This document shows, one piece after another, positions 9,024 to 17,346 of a stretch of DNA of 64,000 nucleotides. The first letter of the stretch is position 1, and each line of letters begins with the position of its first letter. Below the pieces are notes generated by a model. That model did not search any database and was not told the DNA's origin. It was given only the letters and a program-made list of their open reading frames with translations. Made by a program: the position numbers and the translations under genes. Source of the DNA: Stenotrophomonas acidaminiphila (lineage in GTDB: Bacteria; Pseudomonadota; Gammaproteobacteria; Xanthomonadales; Xanthomonadaceae); contig NZ_LDJO01000019.1 in the NCBI RefSeq assembly GCF_001431595.1, positions 1 through 64,000 of the forward strand, given 5' to 3'.

Positions 9024-10684
9024 GTTGGTCGCTTCGTCTGCAGCATCGCGGCCATGGCCGGCCGCATTGCTTTTCTTACGGTGGGGTTGCGGAACAGCAC
9101 TTCCAGCAGCAGCCAGCCGAGGAAGCCGATCGCCAGCCAGCCGCTCAGCGCGAACACGTCGTTGAACGCGCGCACGTTGGCCTCGCGCCGCGCGGCCTGG
9201 GCCAGCGTCGCGGCCGCCTGCGCCTGGCGTTGCGCCGGGTCGGTGATGACACAGGCATAGCCGTGCTGCAGCGCCTGCAGGCGCTGGGCGACGACCGCAT
9301 CGGCCGGATCCAGCTGGCTGGCCAACTGGCTGGAATACACGTGTTCGCGGTGCAGCTGGTAGCTGCCCAGCAGGGCCGAGCCGGCCAGGCCGCCGAAGGT
9401 CTGGGTCAGCGACAGCACCACGATGAAGGACACGATGTGGTCCAGGCCGCGGGCCATGGCCTGGCGGATGCCCATCAGCATCAGCGGGCCCATGAACATG
9501 CCGCTGCCCACCGCGGCCAGGAACTGGCTCAGCGCGAAATCCATCGGCCGGTCCAGGCTGGTGCGGTGCTGGTCGAGGAAGGCCGCGCTGCCGAGCAGGA
9601 TGATCGAAGCCAGCAGTTGCGGGATCAGTGCCTTCGGCCCGAAGGTCAGCGCACCGGCGGCGATGCCGACCAGCACGCCGAGCAGGATCACCGCGAACAG
9701 TGGCGCCATCTGCTCCGGGCCCATGCCCAGCGTGCGCATCATCGTGACCATGCCGTAGGACTGCTCGTTGGTCAGGAAGCGGATCAGGAACGCGCCGGCG
9801 ATGAAGCGCAGCATCGTCGGTCCCATCAGCCAGCGGATCTGCAGCAGCGGGTTGCGGCGGTAGTGTTCGATCAGGAACGCCGCCAGCACCAGCACCGTCG
9901 CCGCGGCCAGCAGCGCGCCCAGCCATGGCGTGTCGAACCACCAGTGCAGGTAGCCCTGGCTGAGCACGATGACCAGCATCGCCAGCGCCGGTGCGAGGAT
10001 GGCGAAGGTGACGAAGTCCAGCGGCTCGAACACCTTGATCTGGATGCCCGGCGGCAGCTTGAGGATCACCACCGCGGCGAACGCGCACAGCGCCAGCCCG
10101 GCCTCGAACAGGTACAGGTTGTGCCATTGGCCGTGGTCGAGCAGGCCCGGCGAGACCAGCCACGCCAGCGGCACCGCCAGCTGCGACAGGCTCATGCCGA
10201 CCACCAGCAGGTTGCCCACGTAGCGGCGCGGCAGCGCCTGCAGCATGTACAGCGTGCCCAGGGTGGTGCAGGCGGCGCCGGCGAAACCGCTGGCCGCGCG
10301 CACCAGGAGCGTCGTCGCCAGCCCGCCCACGGCCAGGTGCAGCACCGCCAGCGCGGCGTAGATGCCCAGTCCCAGCTCGGCGAACAGGCGGATGCCGTAT
10401 TCCTGGCGGAACTTGAACACCAGCAGGTTGGCGGTGACATTGACCATCACGTAGGCGGCCGCCAGCCAGTTGGCCTCGCCCGGCTGCAGGCCCATCTGCC
10501 CCTGGATCCACGGCAGGTTGGCGCTGAGCAGTGCATTTCCCAGCCCGCCGGTGATCGCCACCAGTACCGCCACCGCGGCGTAGGCCGCGCGCCGGTGCGG
10601 CGGATGCCAGGGCATCGACGCGGAGCCGGGCAGGGTGGGTTTTTCGTGTTCCTCCCAGTCCGGGATCGGCTTGAGCGGTTTCAT
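9020..10684 (-). CDS. DHA2-family MFS multidrug transporter (EmrB-like)
   Basis: 554-residue inner-membrane protein with about 14 hydrophobic segments, the number usual for DHA2 proton/drug antiporters. Segments include AAYAAVAVLVAITGGLG near residue 34, and a periplasmic loop with several Gln/Ala-rich helices lies between the last two. It follows the tetR gene with an ATGA overlap and precedes the HlyD gene with another, giving a tetR-emrB-emrA order. By family it exports hydrophobic toxic compounds. The motif GLGNALLSANLPWIQG departs from canonical EmrB, so the substrate is open. Confidence 0.92.
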   Translation of the reverse strand: MKPLKPIPDWEEHEKPTLPGSASMPWHPPHRRAAYAAVAVLVAITGGLGNALLSANLPWIQGQMGLQPGEANWLAAAYVMVNVTANLLVFKFRQEYGIRLFAELGLGIYAALAVLHLAVGGLATTLLVRAASGFAGAACTTLGTLYMLQALPRRYVGNLLVVGMSLSQLAVPLAWLVSPGLLDHGQWHNLYLFEAGLALCAFAAVVILKLPPGIQIKVFEPLDFVTFAILAPALAMLVIVLSQGYLHWWFDTPWLGALLAAATVLVLAAFLIEHYRRNPLLQIRWLMGPTMLRFIAGAFLIRFLTNEQSYGMVTMMRTLGMGPEQMAPLFAVILLGVLVGIAAGALTFGPKALIPQLLASIILLGSAAFLDQHRTSLDRPMDFALSQFLAAVGSGMFMGPLMLMGIRQAMARGLDHIVSFIVVLSLTQTFGGLAGSALLGSYQLHREHVYSSQLASQLDPADAVVAQRLQALQHGYACVITDPAQRQAQAAATLAQAARREANVRAFNDVFALSGWLAIGFLGWLLLEVLFRNPTVRKAMRPAMAAMLQTKRPT

Positions 10685-11247
10685 CCGCCGGCGCCCTCGG
10701 TCGCGGCCAGTCCGGGGCGCAGCAGCTGCAGCGCGCGGGTGGCGAGGCGGGCGCGTTCGGCGCGGGTGCGCCCGCGCAGCGCGGCGCCAAGCATGCTCGA
10801 TACCAGCGACAGGTCGGCCAGCTCCAGGTCGGGGCGGCACAGCCCGGCGGCACGGGCTCGCTGCAGCGCCGGTTCCATCAGCTTCAGCACGCGCAGGCGG
10901 GCGGCACGGATCGGCGGGTCGTTCTGGTCCACGGCGCGCCAGTAGTCGGCCAGCGCCGGCGAATGCACGATGCGCCTGGCCATGCCGTCGAGCAGTTCGA
11001 ACAGGGCATCGTCGCGCTCGCCCAGTTCGGCCACGTGCGCCTGGATCTTTTCCAGCGTGCGCTGCAGCATCGCCTCGATCAGCGCGGCGCGGTCGGGGAA
11101 GTTGCGGTACAGGGTGGCGCGGCCGACGCCGGCGCGTTCCACCACCAGGTCCAGCGGCGCGGTGATGCCGTGTTCGCCGAACACGGCGTCGGCGGCGTCC
11201 AACAGCTGGGCGCGACGCGCGGCGGCATCGGAACGGATCGAGGTCAT
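10681..11247 (-). CDS. TetR/AcrR-family repressor of the efflux operon
   Basis: 188-residue regulator. The N-terminal helix-turn-helix (residues about 10-55) has the TetR signature GITAPLDLVVERAGVGRATLYRNFPDRAALIEAM. The C-terminal ligand domain has no close clue to the inducer. The start at MTSIR fits family length; an in-frame ATG 75 nt upstream would add residues with no counterpart in the family and would overlap the operator. It is first gene of a coupled operon with the MFS and HlyD genes. A perfect palindrome 13 nt upstream is the likely operator, implying autorepression. Confidence 0.93.
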   Translation of the reverse strand: MTSIRSDAAARRAQLLDAADAVFGEHGITAPLDLVVERAGVGRATLYRNFPDRAALIEAMLQRTLEKIQAHVAELGERDDALFELLDGMARRIVHSPALADYWRAVDQNDPPIRAARLRVLKLMEPALQRARAAGLCRPDLELADLSLVSSMLGAALRGRTRAERARLATRALQLLRPGLAATEGAGG

Positions 11248-11259
11248 GCGCACATGATC

Positions 11260-11275
11260 CGGACAAAAATGTCCG
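11260..11275. promoter_or_regulatory. probable TetR operator palindrome
   Basis: CGGACA-AAAA-TGTCCG is a perfect 6+6 bp inverted repeat 13 nt upstream of the tetR start. A further TGTCCGG half-site lies about 30 bp further out (near 11304). Position and symmetry are typical of an autoregulated TetR efflux operon. Function is inferred. Confidence 0.65.
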
Positions 11276-11363
11276 CTTGCAATGAGCGCGGCGTGAAATG
11301 CAGTGTCCGGAAAAGCGGCCATTCATTCGTGCGCCGGGGGGTGTTGCCGGGCGCCGGAAAAGC

Positions 11364-11387
11364 GGAAGGGGCCTTGCGGCCCCTTCC
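11364..11387 (-). terminator. terminator after the TonB-dependent receptor gene
   Basis: A 10-bp perfect stem GGAAGGGGCC / GGCCCCTTCC with a 4-nt loop lies 27 nt beyond the receptor stop codon. On the minus strand it is followed by GCTTTTCC, a short U-tract. Confidence 0.75.
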
Positions 11388-11413
11388 TCATGCAGTGGCG
11401 CTGCGGCGCGCGC

Positions 11414-13624
11414 TCAGAACCAGGCGCGGATGCCGAAGGCGACGCCGCGGCCGGGCAGCGGTGCGTAGTCGCGCAGCAGCGAGGTGTGCGGACGCGCCTG
11501 GCGGTTGCCCAGGTTGCTGCCATCCAGGAACACCTCGTAGCTGTTGCTGCCGTTGCGGTCCCAGCGGTACGCCAGGTGCGCATCGACCAGGGTGTAGCCG
11601 GCGCTGGGTGCCTCGTTCGGCGCGACGTCGCGCTGGCTGGCGTAGCGGACCGCGCCCAGCGAAGCGCGCCAGCCGTCGCGTGCCCAGCGCAGGTCGGCGC
11701 CCAGTCGCGCCGGCGCGATCCGCGGCAGGTAGCCGCCGTTGGCCAGGTCCACGCTGTAGTCGTGGCTGTGGTCGCCATGCGGCACGGCGATCTCGGCGCG
11801 GCGGCTGCCGTTGCCGTCCAGCTCGGCCTTGACGTAATCGCCGAACACGCGCAGGTCCCAGTCGCCGCTGTCGCCTTCGACCAAGTGGAACATGGCCTCG
11901 GCCTCGGCGCCCTTGAAGGTGGCGTCATGCTGGGTCCAGACCCGCACCGGCAACCCCTGTTCCACCACGCCGGTGTCGGCCAGGTAGATGAAGTCCTTGA
12001 ACCTGGTCTGGTAGATCGAGGCCGAGACGTCGATGCGGTCACTGTGCGCGTGCAGGCCCAGTTCCATGCGGTGGCCGCGTTCGGTGTCCAGGCCGGCGTC
12101 GCCGATCTCCAGCGAACGGGTGGCGATGTGCGCGCCGGCCGCATACAGCTCCTCGTTGGTGGGCGCGCGCTCGGAGCGGTCCACGCCGAAGCGCAGGTCG
12201 AAGTGGTCGTTGACCGTCCAGATGCCGGCGGCCGACAGGTTGGTGGCGCCGAAGTCGCGGTCGTGCGAGGCGCCCTCGGGGCTCAGCCTGACCCGGTCGT
12301 GGCGGCCGCCCAGTTCCAGCTTGAGCGGGCCGAACTGCTTTTCCTGCAGCACGAACAGGCCCAGGGTGCGGGTGCTGGTGCCGGGGACGAAGGCTTCCTC
12401 GCCCTGCGCGCCGAAGTCGCTGTCGCCGAACTGCAGGCCGAAGGCACCGTTCCAGCCAGCGAGCGGCTGCTGCACCGCTTCCACGCGACCCTCCACGCCC
12501 TTGTTGGTGAAGCGCGTGGACGGTGTGCCGGCTTCCAGCTCGGTGTGCTCGTAGTCGGTCCAGGCGGCGCGGACGGTGAGGCTCTGCAGGAACGGCAGCG
12601 GGTCGTACAGCCCGCCCTTCAGGTCGAAGCGGTTCTGCACCATGTCGATGCGCACGTCGTGTTCGCCGGGGTCCTCGTCGGCGTGGTCGTCATGGTCATG
12701 GTCGTGGTCGTGATCGTCGCCGGCGTGGACATGGGCGCCGTTGGGAATGCCGTAGTTGCTGCGGTAGGTGCCCAGCGAGGCGCCGAGGAAGCCGGACTCG
12801 CCCAGCCAGGTGGCGCCGACGCCGCCGGCGCGGGTGCGCATGGCGCTGTTCTCCAGGCGGCCGCGCGGGCCCAGTTCGTCGCCGTGATCGGCATGGTCGT
12901 CATGGTCGTCGTCCAGCGCGGCCGGGTCGATCGCCCGGCCGGGAATGCGGAAGTCATCGCCGTTGCGCACCAGCCCGTCGACGTGCAGCACCAGCTTGTC
13001 GCCGCTGACGCCGTCGAGCCGGAACATGCCGCTGCGCTCGTTGTTGACGCTGTTGCCGCGCAGTTCGGCGCGGCCGCTGAGCGGGCGCCCGGGCAGGTCG
13101 CGGGCGATGCGGCCGTCGACCACGTTGACCGCGCCACCGATGGCGCCGCTGCCGAACAGCAGGGTCGCCGGGCCCTTCAGCACCTCGATCTGGTCGGCCA
13201 GGAACGGCTCGATGCTGGTGGCGTGGTCGGCACTGACGGTGGATGCGTCCATGTTGCCGACGCCGTTGGCGACCACCGCCACCCGCGGGCCTTCCTGCCC
13301 GCGGATGATCGGCCGGCCCACGCCGGGGCCGAAACTGCTGGTCTGCACGCCGGGCATGCGCGCGATGGTGTCGCCCAGGGTGGCGCCCTTGCGTGCATCC
13401 AGTTCCTCGCCGGTCAGTACGGCGACCGGGCGGGCGAGCGATTCGGCATCGCTCTGCAGCGGCGAGGCGGTGACCTTGACCGTGGACAGCTCGGTCAGGT
13501 GGTGGCTCTGCCCATCGGTATCGTCGGCGGCCTGGGCGGCGGCCGGAAGGGCAGCGACAAGCGCCACGGACAGGGCGTGGCGGGCGAGATGCGGAAAGCG
13601 GCGGGAAGGCAGGGGTCGGGTCAT
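11414..13624 (-). CDS. TonB-dependent receptor, ZnuD-like (zinc type)
   Basis: 736-residue outer-membrane receptor. Signal peptide 1-32 (ends AAAQA). A TonB-box-like TVKVTAS is at 48-54 and the plug domain is about 65-170 (GATLGDTIARMPGVQ, RPIIRGQEGPRV). The beta-barrel ends in IRAWF with a terminal Phe. Two extracellular-loop stretches are packed with His and Asp (residues 237-249 and 298-323, HDHDHDHDDH), as in Neisseria ZnuD, pointing to zinc uptake. A Zur-box-like site 85 nt upstream supports this. Copper or another metal cannot be excluded from sequence alone. The N-terminal domain includes HHLTEL just before the TonB box. Confidence 0.9.
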   Translation of the reverse strand: MTRPLPSRRFPHLARHALSVALVAALPAAAQAADDTDGQSHHLTELSTVKVTASPLQSDAESLARPVAVLTGEELDARKGATLGDTIARMPGVQTSSFGPGVGRPIIRGQEGPRVAVVANGVGNMDASTVSADHATSIEPFLADQIEVLKGPATLLFGSGAIGGAVNVVDGRIARDLPGRPLSGRAELRGNSVNNERSGMFRLDGVSGDKLVLHVDGLVRNGDDFRIPGRAIDPAALDDDHDDHADHGDELGPRGRLENSAMRTRAGGVGATWLGESGFLGASLGTYRSNYGIPNGAHVHAGDDHDHDHDHDDHADEDPGEHDVRIDMVQNRFDLKGGLYDPLPFLQSLTVRAAWTDYEHTELEAGTPSTRFTNKGVEGRVEAVQQPLAGWNGAFGLQFGDSDFGAQGEEAFVPGTSTRTLGLFVLQEKQFGPLKLELGGRHDRVRLSPEGASHDRDFGATNLSAAGIWTVNDHFDLRFGVDRSERAPTNEELYAAGAHIATRSLEIGDAGLDTERGHRMELGLHAHSDRIDVSASIYQTRFKDFIYLADTGVVEQGLPVRVWTQHDATFKGAEAEAMFHLVEGDSGDWDLRVFGDYVKAELDGNGSRRAEIAVPHGDHSHDYSVDLANGGYLPRIAPARLGADLRWARDGWRASLGAVRYASQRDVAPNEAPSAGYTLVDAHLAYRWDRNGSNSYEVFLDGSNLGNRQARPHTSLLRDYAPLPGRGVAFGIRAWF

Positions 13625-13708
13625 GGTGTTGTTACTTTGTATCAATTGGGGGGCGTGGGACGGCCGGGACGGGCGGAGAGAAACAGGGGGGCTCAAACGG
13701 GCTGGCGC

Positions 13709-13731
13709 ATAATGTTATATTATTCCATAAC
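13709..13731. promoter_or_regulatory. Zur-box-like operator between divergent zinc genes
   Basis: Imperfect 23-bp palindrome centred at 13720, with the core AATGTTATATTAT and right arm CATAAC. Compared by eye with the gammaproteobacterial Zur consensus (GAAATGTTATA-N-TATAACATTTC), 16 of 22 fixed positions match. It lies 25 bp before the MerC gene and 85 bp before the receptor gene and could repress both in zinc-replete cells. It is strikingly AT-rich for this genome. Confidence 0.7.
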
Positions 13732-13755
13732 GCGCCGCCGCCCCTGCTGGAAGTC

Positions 13756-14166
13756 ATGCCACCGAAATCGTCCCGCCAGTTCCTCGACCGCTTCGGTGCC
13801 GCCGGTTCGCTGCTGTGCGCGGTCCACTGTGCGGCGCTGCCGGCCCTGCTAGCGCTGGCGCCGTCGCTGGGGCTGTCGTTCTGGCTGAGCGATGGGGTCG
13901 AGCAGGCGGTGGTGGTGTTCGTGACCTTCCTTGGCCTTTTCAGCCTGCTCTGGGGCTACCGCCGCCACCGCGCGCTGCGCGCGCTGGCGCTGCTGGTCCC
14001 GGGGCTGGTGCTGCTGTGGGCCGGGTTGCTGAATGCCGAACTGCACCACTCGCGCGTACCGCATGCGGTGGTGATGACCCTGGGCGGTGCGCTGGTGGGC
14101 CTGGCCCATCTGATGAACCTGCGCCTCAACCACCGCCACGTGCACGACGCCAGCTGCGCGCATTGA
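13756..14166 (+). CDS. MerC-domain inner-membrane protein
   Basis: 136-residue membrane protein with about four hydrophobic helices and the MerC-type metal motif CAVHCAALP (C21, H24, C25) in the first helix. The C-terminal tail HRHVHDASCAH is rich in metal ligands. MerC proteins move mercuric or other soft divalent ions. Xanthomonad homologues next to zinc-type receptors are more likely part of zinc homeostasis, an inference that the shared Zur-like site supports. Divergent from the TonB receptor. Confidence 0.82.
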   Translation: MPPKSSRQFLDRFGAAGSLLCAVHCAALPALLALAPSLGLSFWLSDGVEQAVVVFVTFLGLFSLLWGYRRHRALRALALLVPGLVLLWAGLLNAELHHSRVPHAVVMTLGGALVGLAHLMNLRLNHRHVHDASCAH

Positions 14167-14274
14167 GGGGCGCATGTTAGGCTTCCACTTCACGCGCGGG
14201 GGCGCTGCTACAGCGGCCTCGCCGAACCCGTGTCAGTACGGGGCAATCTGATTTCACACTAAGGAGTTGACGAC

Positions 14275-14457
14275 ATGGGTAAGGGTGACCGTAAGACCGC
14301 CAAGGGCAAGCGCTACAACGCCAGCTACGGCAACGCGCGCTCGCATTCGGTGAGCAAGGTGGCCGTGGGCGCAGCTGCGCCGGTCGCCAAGAAGACTGTC
14401 GCCAAGGCCCCGGCCAAGAAGGCCGTGGCCAAGAAGACGGTGGCCAAGGCCGGTTGA
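14275..14457 (+). CDS. 30S ribosomal protein bTHX (extended, Lys/Ala-rich)
   Basis: 60-residue very basic protein. The start MGKGDRKTAKGKRYNASYGNAR matches the bTHX family (GKGDxKTxxGKxxxxSYG). The C-terminal half is a low-complexity KKTVAKAPAKKAVAKK tail characteristic of xanthomonad versions. It sits in the head of the small ribosomal subunit. A strong AAGGAG site precedes the ATG and a textbook terminator follows, so it is a single-gene unit, probably well expressed. Confidence 0.9.
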   Translation: MGKGDRKTAKGKRYNASYGNARSHSVSKVAVGAAAPVAKKTVAKAPAKKAVAKKTVAKAG

Positions 14458-14476
14458 TCCCGGGCTGGCATCAGCG

Positions 14477-14505
14477 AAAAAGCGGCGCTTGCGCCGCTTT
14501 TTTTT
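14477..14505 (+). terminator. intrinsic terminator after bTHX gene
   Basis: AAAAAGCGGCG-CTTG-CGCCGCTTTTT stem-loop followed by eight Ts, starting 20 nt after the stop codon. Classic rho-independent terminator; the A-tract makes it usable in both directions. Confidence 0.93.
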
Positions 14506-14806
14506 GTCCGTGCGCATTGCATGGCGGAAGGGCAGTCCAGGGAATGCCGCGCGTGAAGCAGGCGCCTGCGCCGGGCCCGGTCATTGGCGCACAGCATGGT
14601 CCCCTGGCGTGTCCTGGAGGCGCCCGCGGTGTCGTGCCGGGTTGAGTGCTGCCGGGCCATGTCGAGCCAGCACGCACGCGGTGAAGGCATGCCGTCACGG
14701 GCGCACAGCCCGCCACGCGAGTGCGCTTGAACCTCCTTGCGGGCGAAAACGGCTGCAAAAAAAGGGGCATGGTATAAATGCGCCTGCTTCCGGGGGCTGG
14801 GTGGGG
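14506..14806. other. 301-bp intergenic region, acyltransferase leader
   Basis: No supported gene. The acyltransferase frame stays open leftward to 14489, but the encoded residues are Arg/Ala-rich noise with no family similarity. The last 70 bp are locally A/T-richer (a run of seven As near 14757, then GGTATAAATG at 14771) and probably hold the acyltransferase promoter. Confidence 0.5.
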
Positions 14807-15826
14807 ATGACAAGAGGGCTGTCCGCGGTAAAGGCGATAAGAGGGATGGCATGCTTCATGGTCCTCGTGGGGCATGCGGCGGGCTTCAGCCTGAAGGCGC
14901 TTACGCCCTTCGTCGGCCCCCTTGCCAAGATCGGCGTATGGCTGTTCTTCGTCCTGAGCGCTTTTCTGCTGACCCTCAAGATCAATGCTTCCGGAATCAG
15001 CCGCAGGTCCATGGTCGAGTACGGGATCGGCCGCTTCGCCAGAATCGTCCCGATGTACTGGCTTGCGGTGTGCATCTACTTCTTTGCCGGTAGCGCCGGC
15101 ATCGATTCCGCAGCCGACCTGTTCGATGCGGCACTGATGCGCAAGGGGTACGCGCACCTCTGGACGATCCCGGTGGAGTTCAAGTTTTACTTCCTCCTGC
15201 CGGTCATCGTCCTGGTGGTCGGCTACGCAGGCAGGCTTGGCGTCGCCTGGCAGGTGCTGGCGTGCGGCCTGGTCATCCTGGTCTGCCAGGCCCTGTATCC
15301 GTTCTGGATGACGCCCGAGAACAGCATCCAGATGCGCTGGTATGTCGCCAGCTTCGTCATTGGCGTGGCCTGTGCGGTTCTCTATGCGCAAAGCGACGAG
15401 CAGCCTTCGTTGCGTCGCGTGCAGCTGGTCGTTCTGTTGACGGTGGCCTTGCTCGTGCTTGCCATGCCTGTTACCAGGAACATCCTGTTTGGGATGCCTT
15501 ATGGCCCGTGGCTGCGGGACAAGTTCGTGTTCATTTCCCTGATCTGGGGGGTATTCCTGTTCTTCTGCGCGGACCGGCTTTCCGGAGCGGGGCTTGGGCG
15601 GAGGGTTTTCGACCGTATCGGTGAATGCAGTTTCTCGATCTACCTCATCCACTGGCTGGTGATGTCCAGGGTGTCGGCCATGGCGGGTGATTCGGTATCC
15701 GCTTTCATCGCGTGCATCCTCGCCTCGATCATCGCCGGAATGATCCTCTACTACACCGTGGAAGCGCCTTTGCAGCGGATCAGGTCTGCCGGCCTGAAGC
15801 GCTTTCCCCCGATGCCGGCCGGCTGA
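14807..15826 (+). CDS. acyltransferase 3 family membrane protein
   Basis: 339-residue integral membrane O-acyltransferase (OafA/NodX-type fold) with about ten TM helices. The family start is visible: AIRGMACFMVLVGHAAGF, with the conserved His at residue 23. The later motif FARIVPMYWLA and the terminal FSIYLIHWL-to-YYTVEAPLQR segment are also typical. Such proteins transfer acetyl or other acyl groups to surface sugars or lipids. No polysaccharide genes are adjacent, so the acceptor is unknown. The start was chosen because everything upstream lacks similarity and a purine-rich GGTGGGG precedes it. Confidence 0.88.
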   Translation: MTRGLSAVKAIRGMACFMVLVGHAAGFSLKALTPFVGPLAKIGVWLFFVLSAFLLTLKINASGISRRSMVEYGIGRFARIVPMYWLAVCIYFFAGSAGIDSAADLFDAALMRKGYAHLWTIPVEFKFYFLLPVIVLVVGYAGRLGVAWQVLACGLVILVCQALYPFWMTPENSIQMRWYVASFVIGVACAVLYAQSDEQPSLRRVQLVVLLTVALLVLAMPVTRNILFGMPYGPWLRDKFVFISLIWGVFLFFCADRLSGAGLGRRVFDRIGECSFSIYLIHWLVMSRVSAMAGDSVSAFIACILASIIAGMILYYTVEAPLQRIRSAGLKRFPPMPAG

Positions 15827-15987
15827 TCTCCGCGCCAACCTCTGGAATCGGCGGCATGCGAATCCCCGGCTCGCCCGCAGGCCTGTACCCGCGCTCAGGC
15901 CTGGCCGCGGTGCTGCGGTGGACCCGCACCGCCGCGCAGCCACATGCAGATGGGTGCCAAGTGCAGCCGCCGGGCGTGTCTTCCACC

Positions 15988-16015
15988 CGCGCCCCCTCGC
16001 TTCTTCGGGGGCGCG
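15988..16015. terminator. GC hairpin between convergent genes
   Basis: CGCGCCCCC / GGGGGCGCG, 9-bp stem with a 10-nt loop, in the 201-bp gap between the acyltransferase (plus) and the pyrophosphatase (minus). No T-run, so at best a weak terminator; the rest of this gap shows nothing else. Confidence 0.45.
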
Positions 16016-16027
16016 CGCCGCACTGGT

Positions 16028-17281
16028 TTACTCGGGGTGACGCAGCGCCTGCTGCAGCGCCTGCGGATCGCCGTCGTTCGGCGCCGCGGTGATGCCGGTC
16101 AACCGCGCCAGCAGCGGGTAGACATCGACGTTGTCGAACCGCGGCAGCAGCAGCCCCTGCCGGAACGACGGGCCACGGGCGACGAATACCGCCTGCATCG
16201 ACGGCAGCGCCGGGTCATAGCCGTGCGAGCCGCGGCTGCCGGGCGGGCGCCTGGCGATGCTCTTGCGGGTCAGTGCATCCCAGCCCTCATGCATCTGGCA
16301 GACGATGGGCGGAATGCGCGGGTGGGTGCCGTAGTGCCAGCGTGCCGGCAGGTGTTCCTTCTTCCAGCAGTCATAGTGCGGGTGGGCACCCAGCAGGGCC
16401 TTTTCCGCTTCGCGTTCGCGCCCCGGCTGCGGCGTGAAGCCAACCGACTGGCCGACCGACACCTCGCGCGCGATCTCCGGCGCGACCATGTCCTCGGTAG
16501 CGATCACCTGTCCGTCCGGAACATTTGCCATGCCATGGTCGGACACGACGATCACGTTGGTCTGGTCGAGCAGGCCGTCGCGGCGCATGCCGTCCAGCAG
16601 CTGGCCGATGGCGGCGTCCACCTGCCGCACCGCGGCCGCGTACTCCGGCGAGTCCGGGCCGTGGTTGTGCCCGGCCTTGTCGACCTGCTCCATGTAGGCG
16701 GCGACCAGGCGCGGCTTGTGGCCGTCGGGCGCGCCCTGCAGCCACGACAGCACCAGTTGCATGCGCTCGGGCAGCGGCACGCTTTCGTCGTAGGCGTGCC
16801 ACTGGTTGGCGTGCACGCCCTGGATGGCGGCCTCGCTGCCGGGCCATGACCAGGTCGCGCTCTTGTAGCCGGCCTTCTCCACCCCGACCCAGATCGGCTC
16901 GCCGCCCCACCAGGCCGGGTTGGTCACCGCGTCGCGGTTGTCCAGGCGGAAATCGCCCAGATCCTCGGCGCGCATGCTGTTGTGGATGATGCCGTGGTGG
17001 TCCGGGCGCAGGCCGGTGACCAGGGTGTAGTGATTGGGGAAGGTCAGCGATGGATAGGACGGCGACATGCCGACCGAGCGCACGCCTTCGCGTGCGAGCC
17101 GGGCCAGGTTGGGGCTGTGGCCACGATCGACCATGTCCGCGCGCAGGCCGTCGATGGACAGCAGCAGGACGGTGGGCGGCGCCGTGGTGGCGGTGGCGAC
17201 GGATGGGGCCGGGCCGGTCGAGGCGCAGGCGGCAAGCAGGCTGGCGCTGAGCAGCGCGAGGGAAGTGCGGAACCGAATCAT
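16028..17281 (-). CDS. nucleotide pyrophosphatase/phosphodiesterase (NPP) lipoprotein
   Basis: 417-residue alkaline-phosphatase-superfamily enzyme of the NPP group, cleaving phosphodiester or pyrophosphate bonds of nucleotides. A lipobox LLAAC (Cys19) makes it a lipoprotein. Metal ligand D44 is in LLSIDGLRADM. The nucleophile Thr80 and N83 are in LTFPNHYTLVTG, the NPP active-site pattern. VSDHGM and GSHGYDP carry later metal ligands (Asp-His and His). NPPs of xanthomonads are structurally characterised periplasmic enzymes of similar length. Stands alone on the minus strand. Confidence 0.92.
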   Translation of the reverse strand: MIRFRTSLALLSASLLAACASTGPAPSVATATTAPPTVLLLSIDGLRADMVDRGHSPNLARLAREGVRSVGMSPSYPSLTFPNHYTLVTGLRPDHHGIIHNSMRAEDLGDFRLDNRDAVTNPAWWGGEPIWVGVEKAGYKSATWSWPGSEAAIQGVHANQWHAYDESVPLPERMQLVLSWLQGAPDGHKPRLVAAYMEQVDKAGHNHGPDSPEYAAAVRQVDAAIGQLLDGMRRDGLLDQTNVIVVSDHGMANVPDGQVIATEDMVAPEIAREVSVGQSVGFTPQPGREREAEKALLGAHPHYDCWKKEHLPARWHYGTHPRIPPIVCQMHEGWDALTRKSIARRPPGSRGSHGYDPALPSMQAVFVARGPSFRQGLLLPRFDNVDVYPLLARLTGITAAPNDGDPQALQQALRHPE

Positions 17282-17346
17282 GCGCCCATGATAGTCCCGG
17301 CACGATGACAGCAGGCATACACCGGGGCATGCCCGGTGCCGTGGTT

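Noticed and set aside
12650..12760. Short tandem GTCATGGTC/GTGGTC-like repeats that look like a CRISPR or satellite
   Set aside because: They encode the HDHD loop of the TonB receptor on the minus strand; no spacers or regular direct repeats.
14489..14806. N-terminal extension of the acyltransferase frame by over 100 residues
   Set aside because: Composition is Arg/Ala-rich noise without family similarity, and the frame overlaps the bTHX terminator. ATG at 14807 places the conserved His at residue 23 as expected.
15827..16027. Possible small RNA gene between the acyltransferase and the NPP gene
   Set aside because: Only a GC hairpin without promoter or T-tract; no evidence of transcription from sequence.
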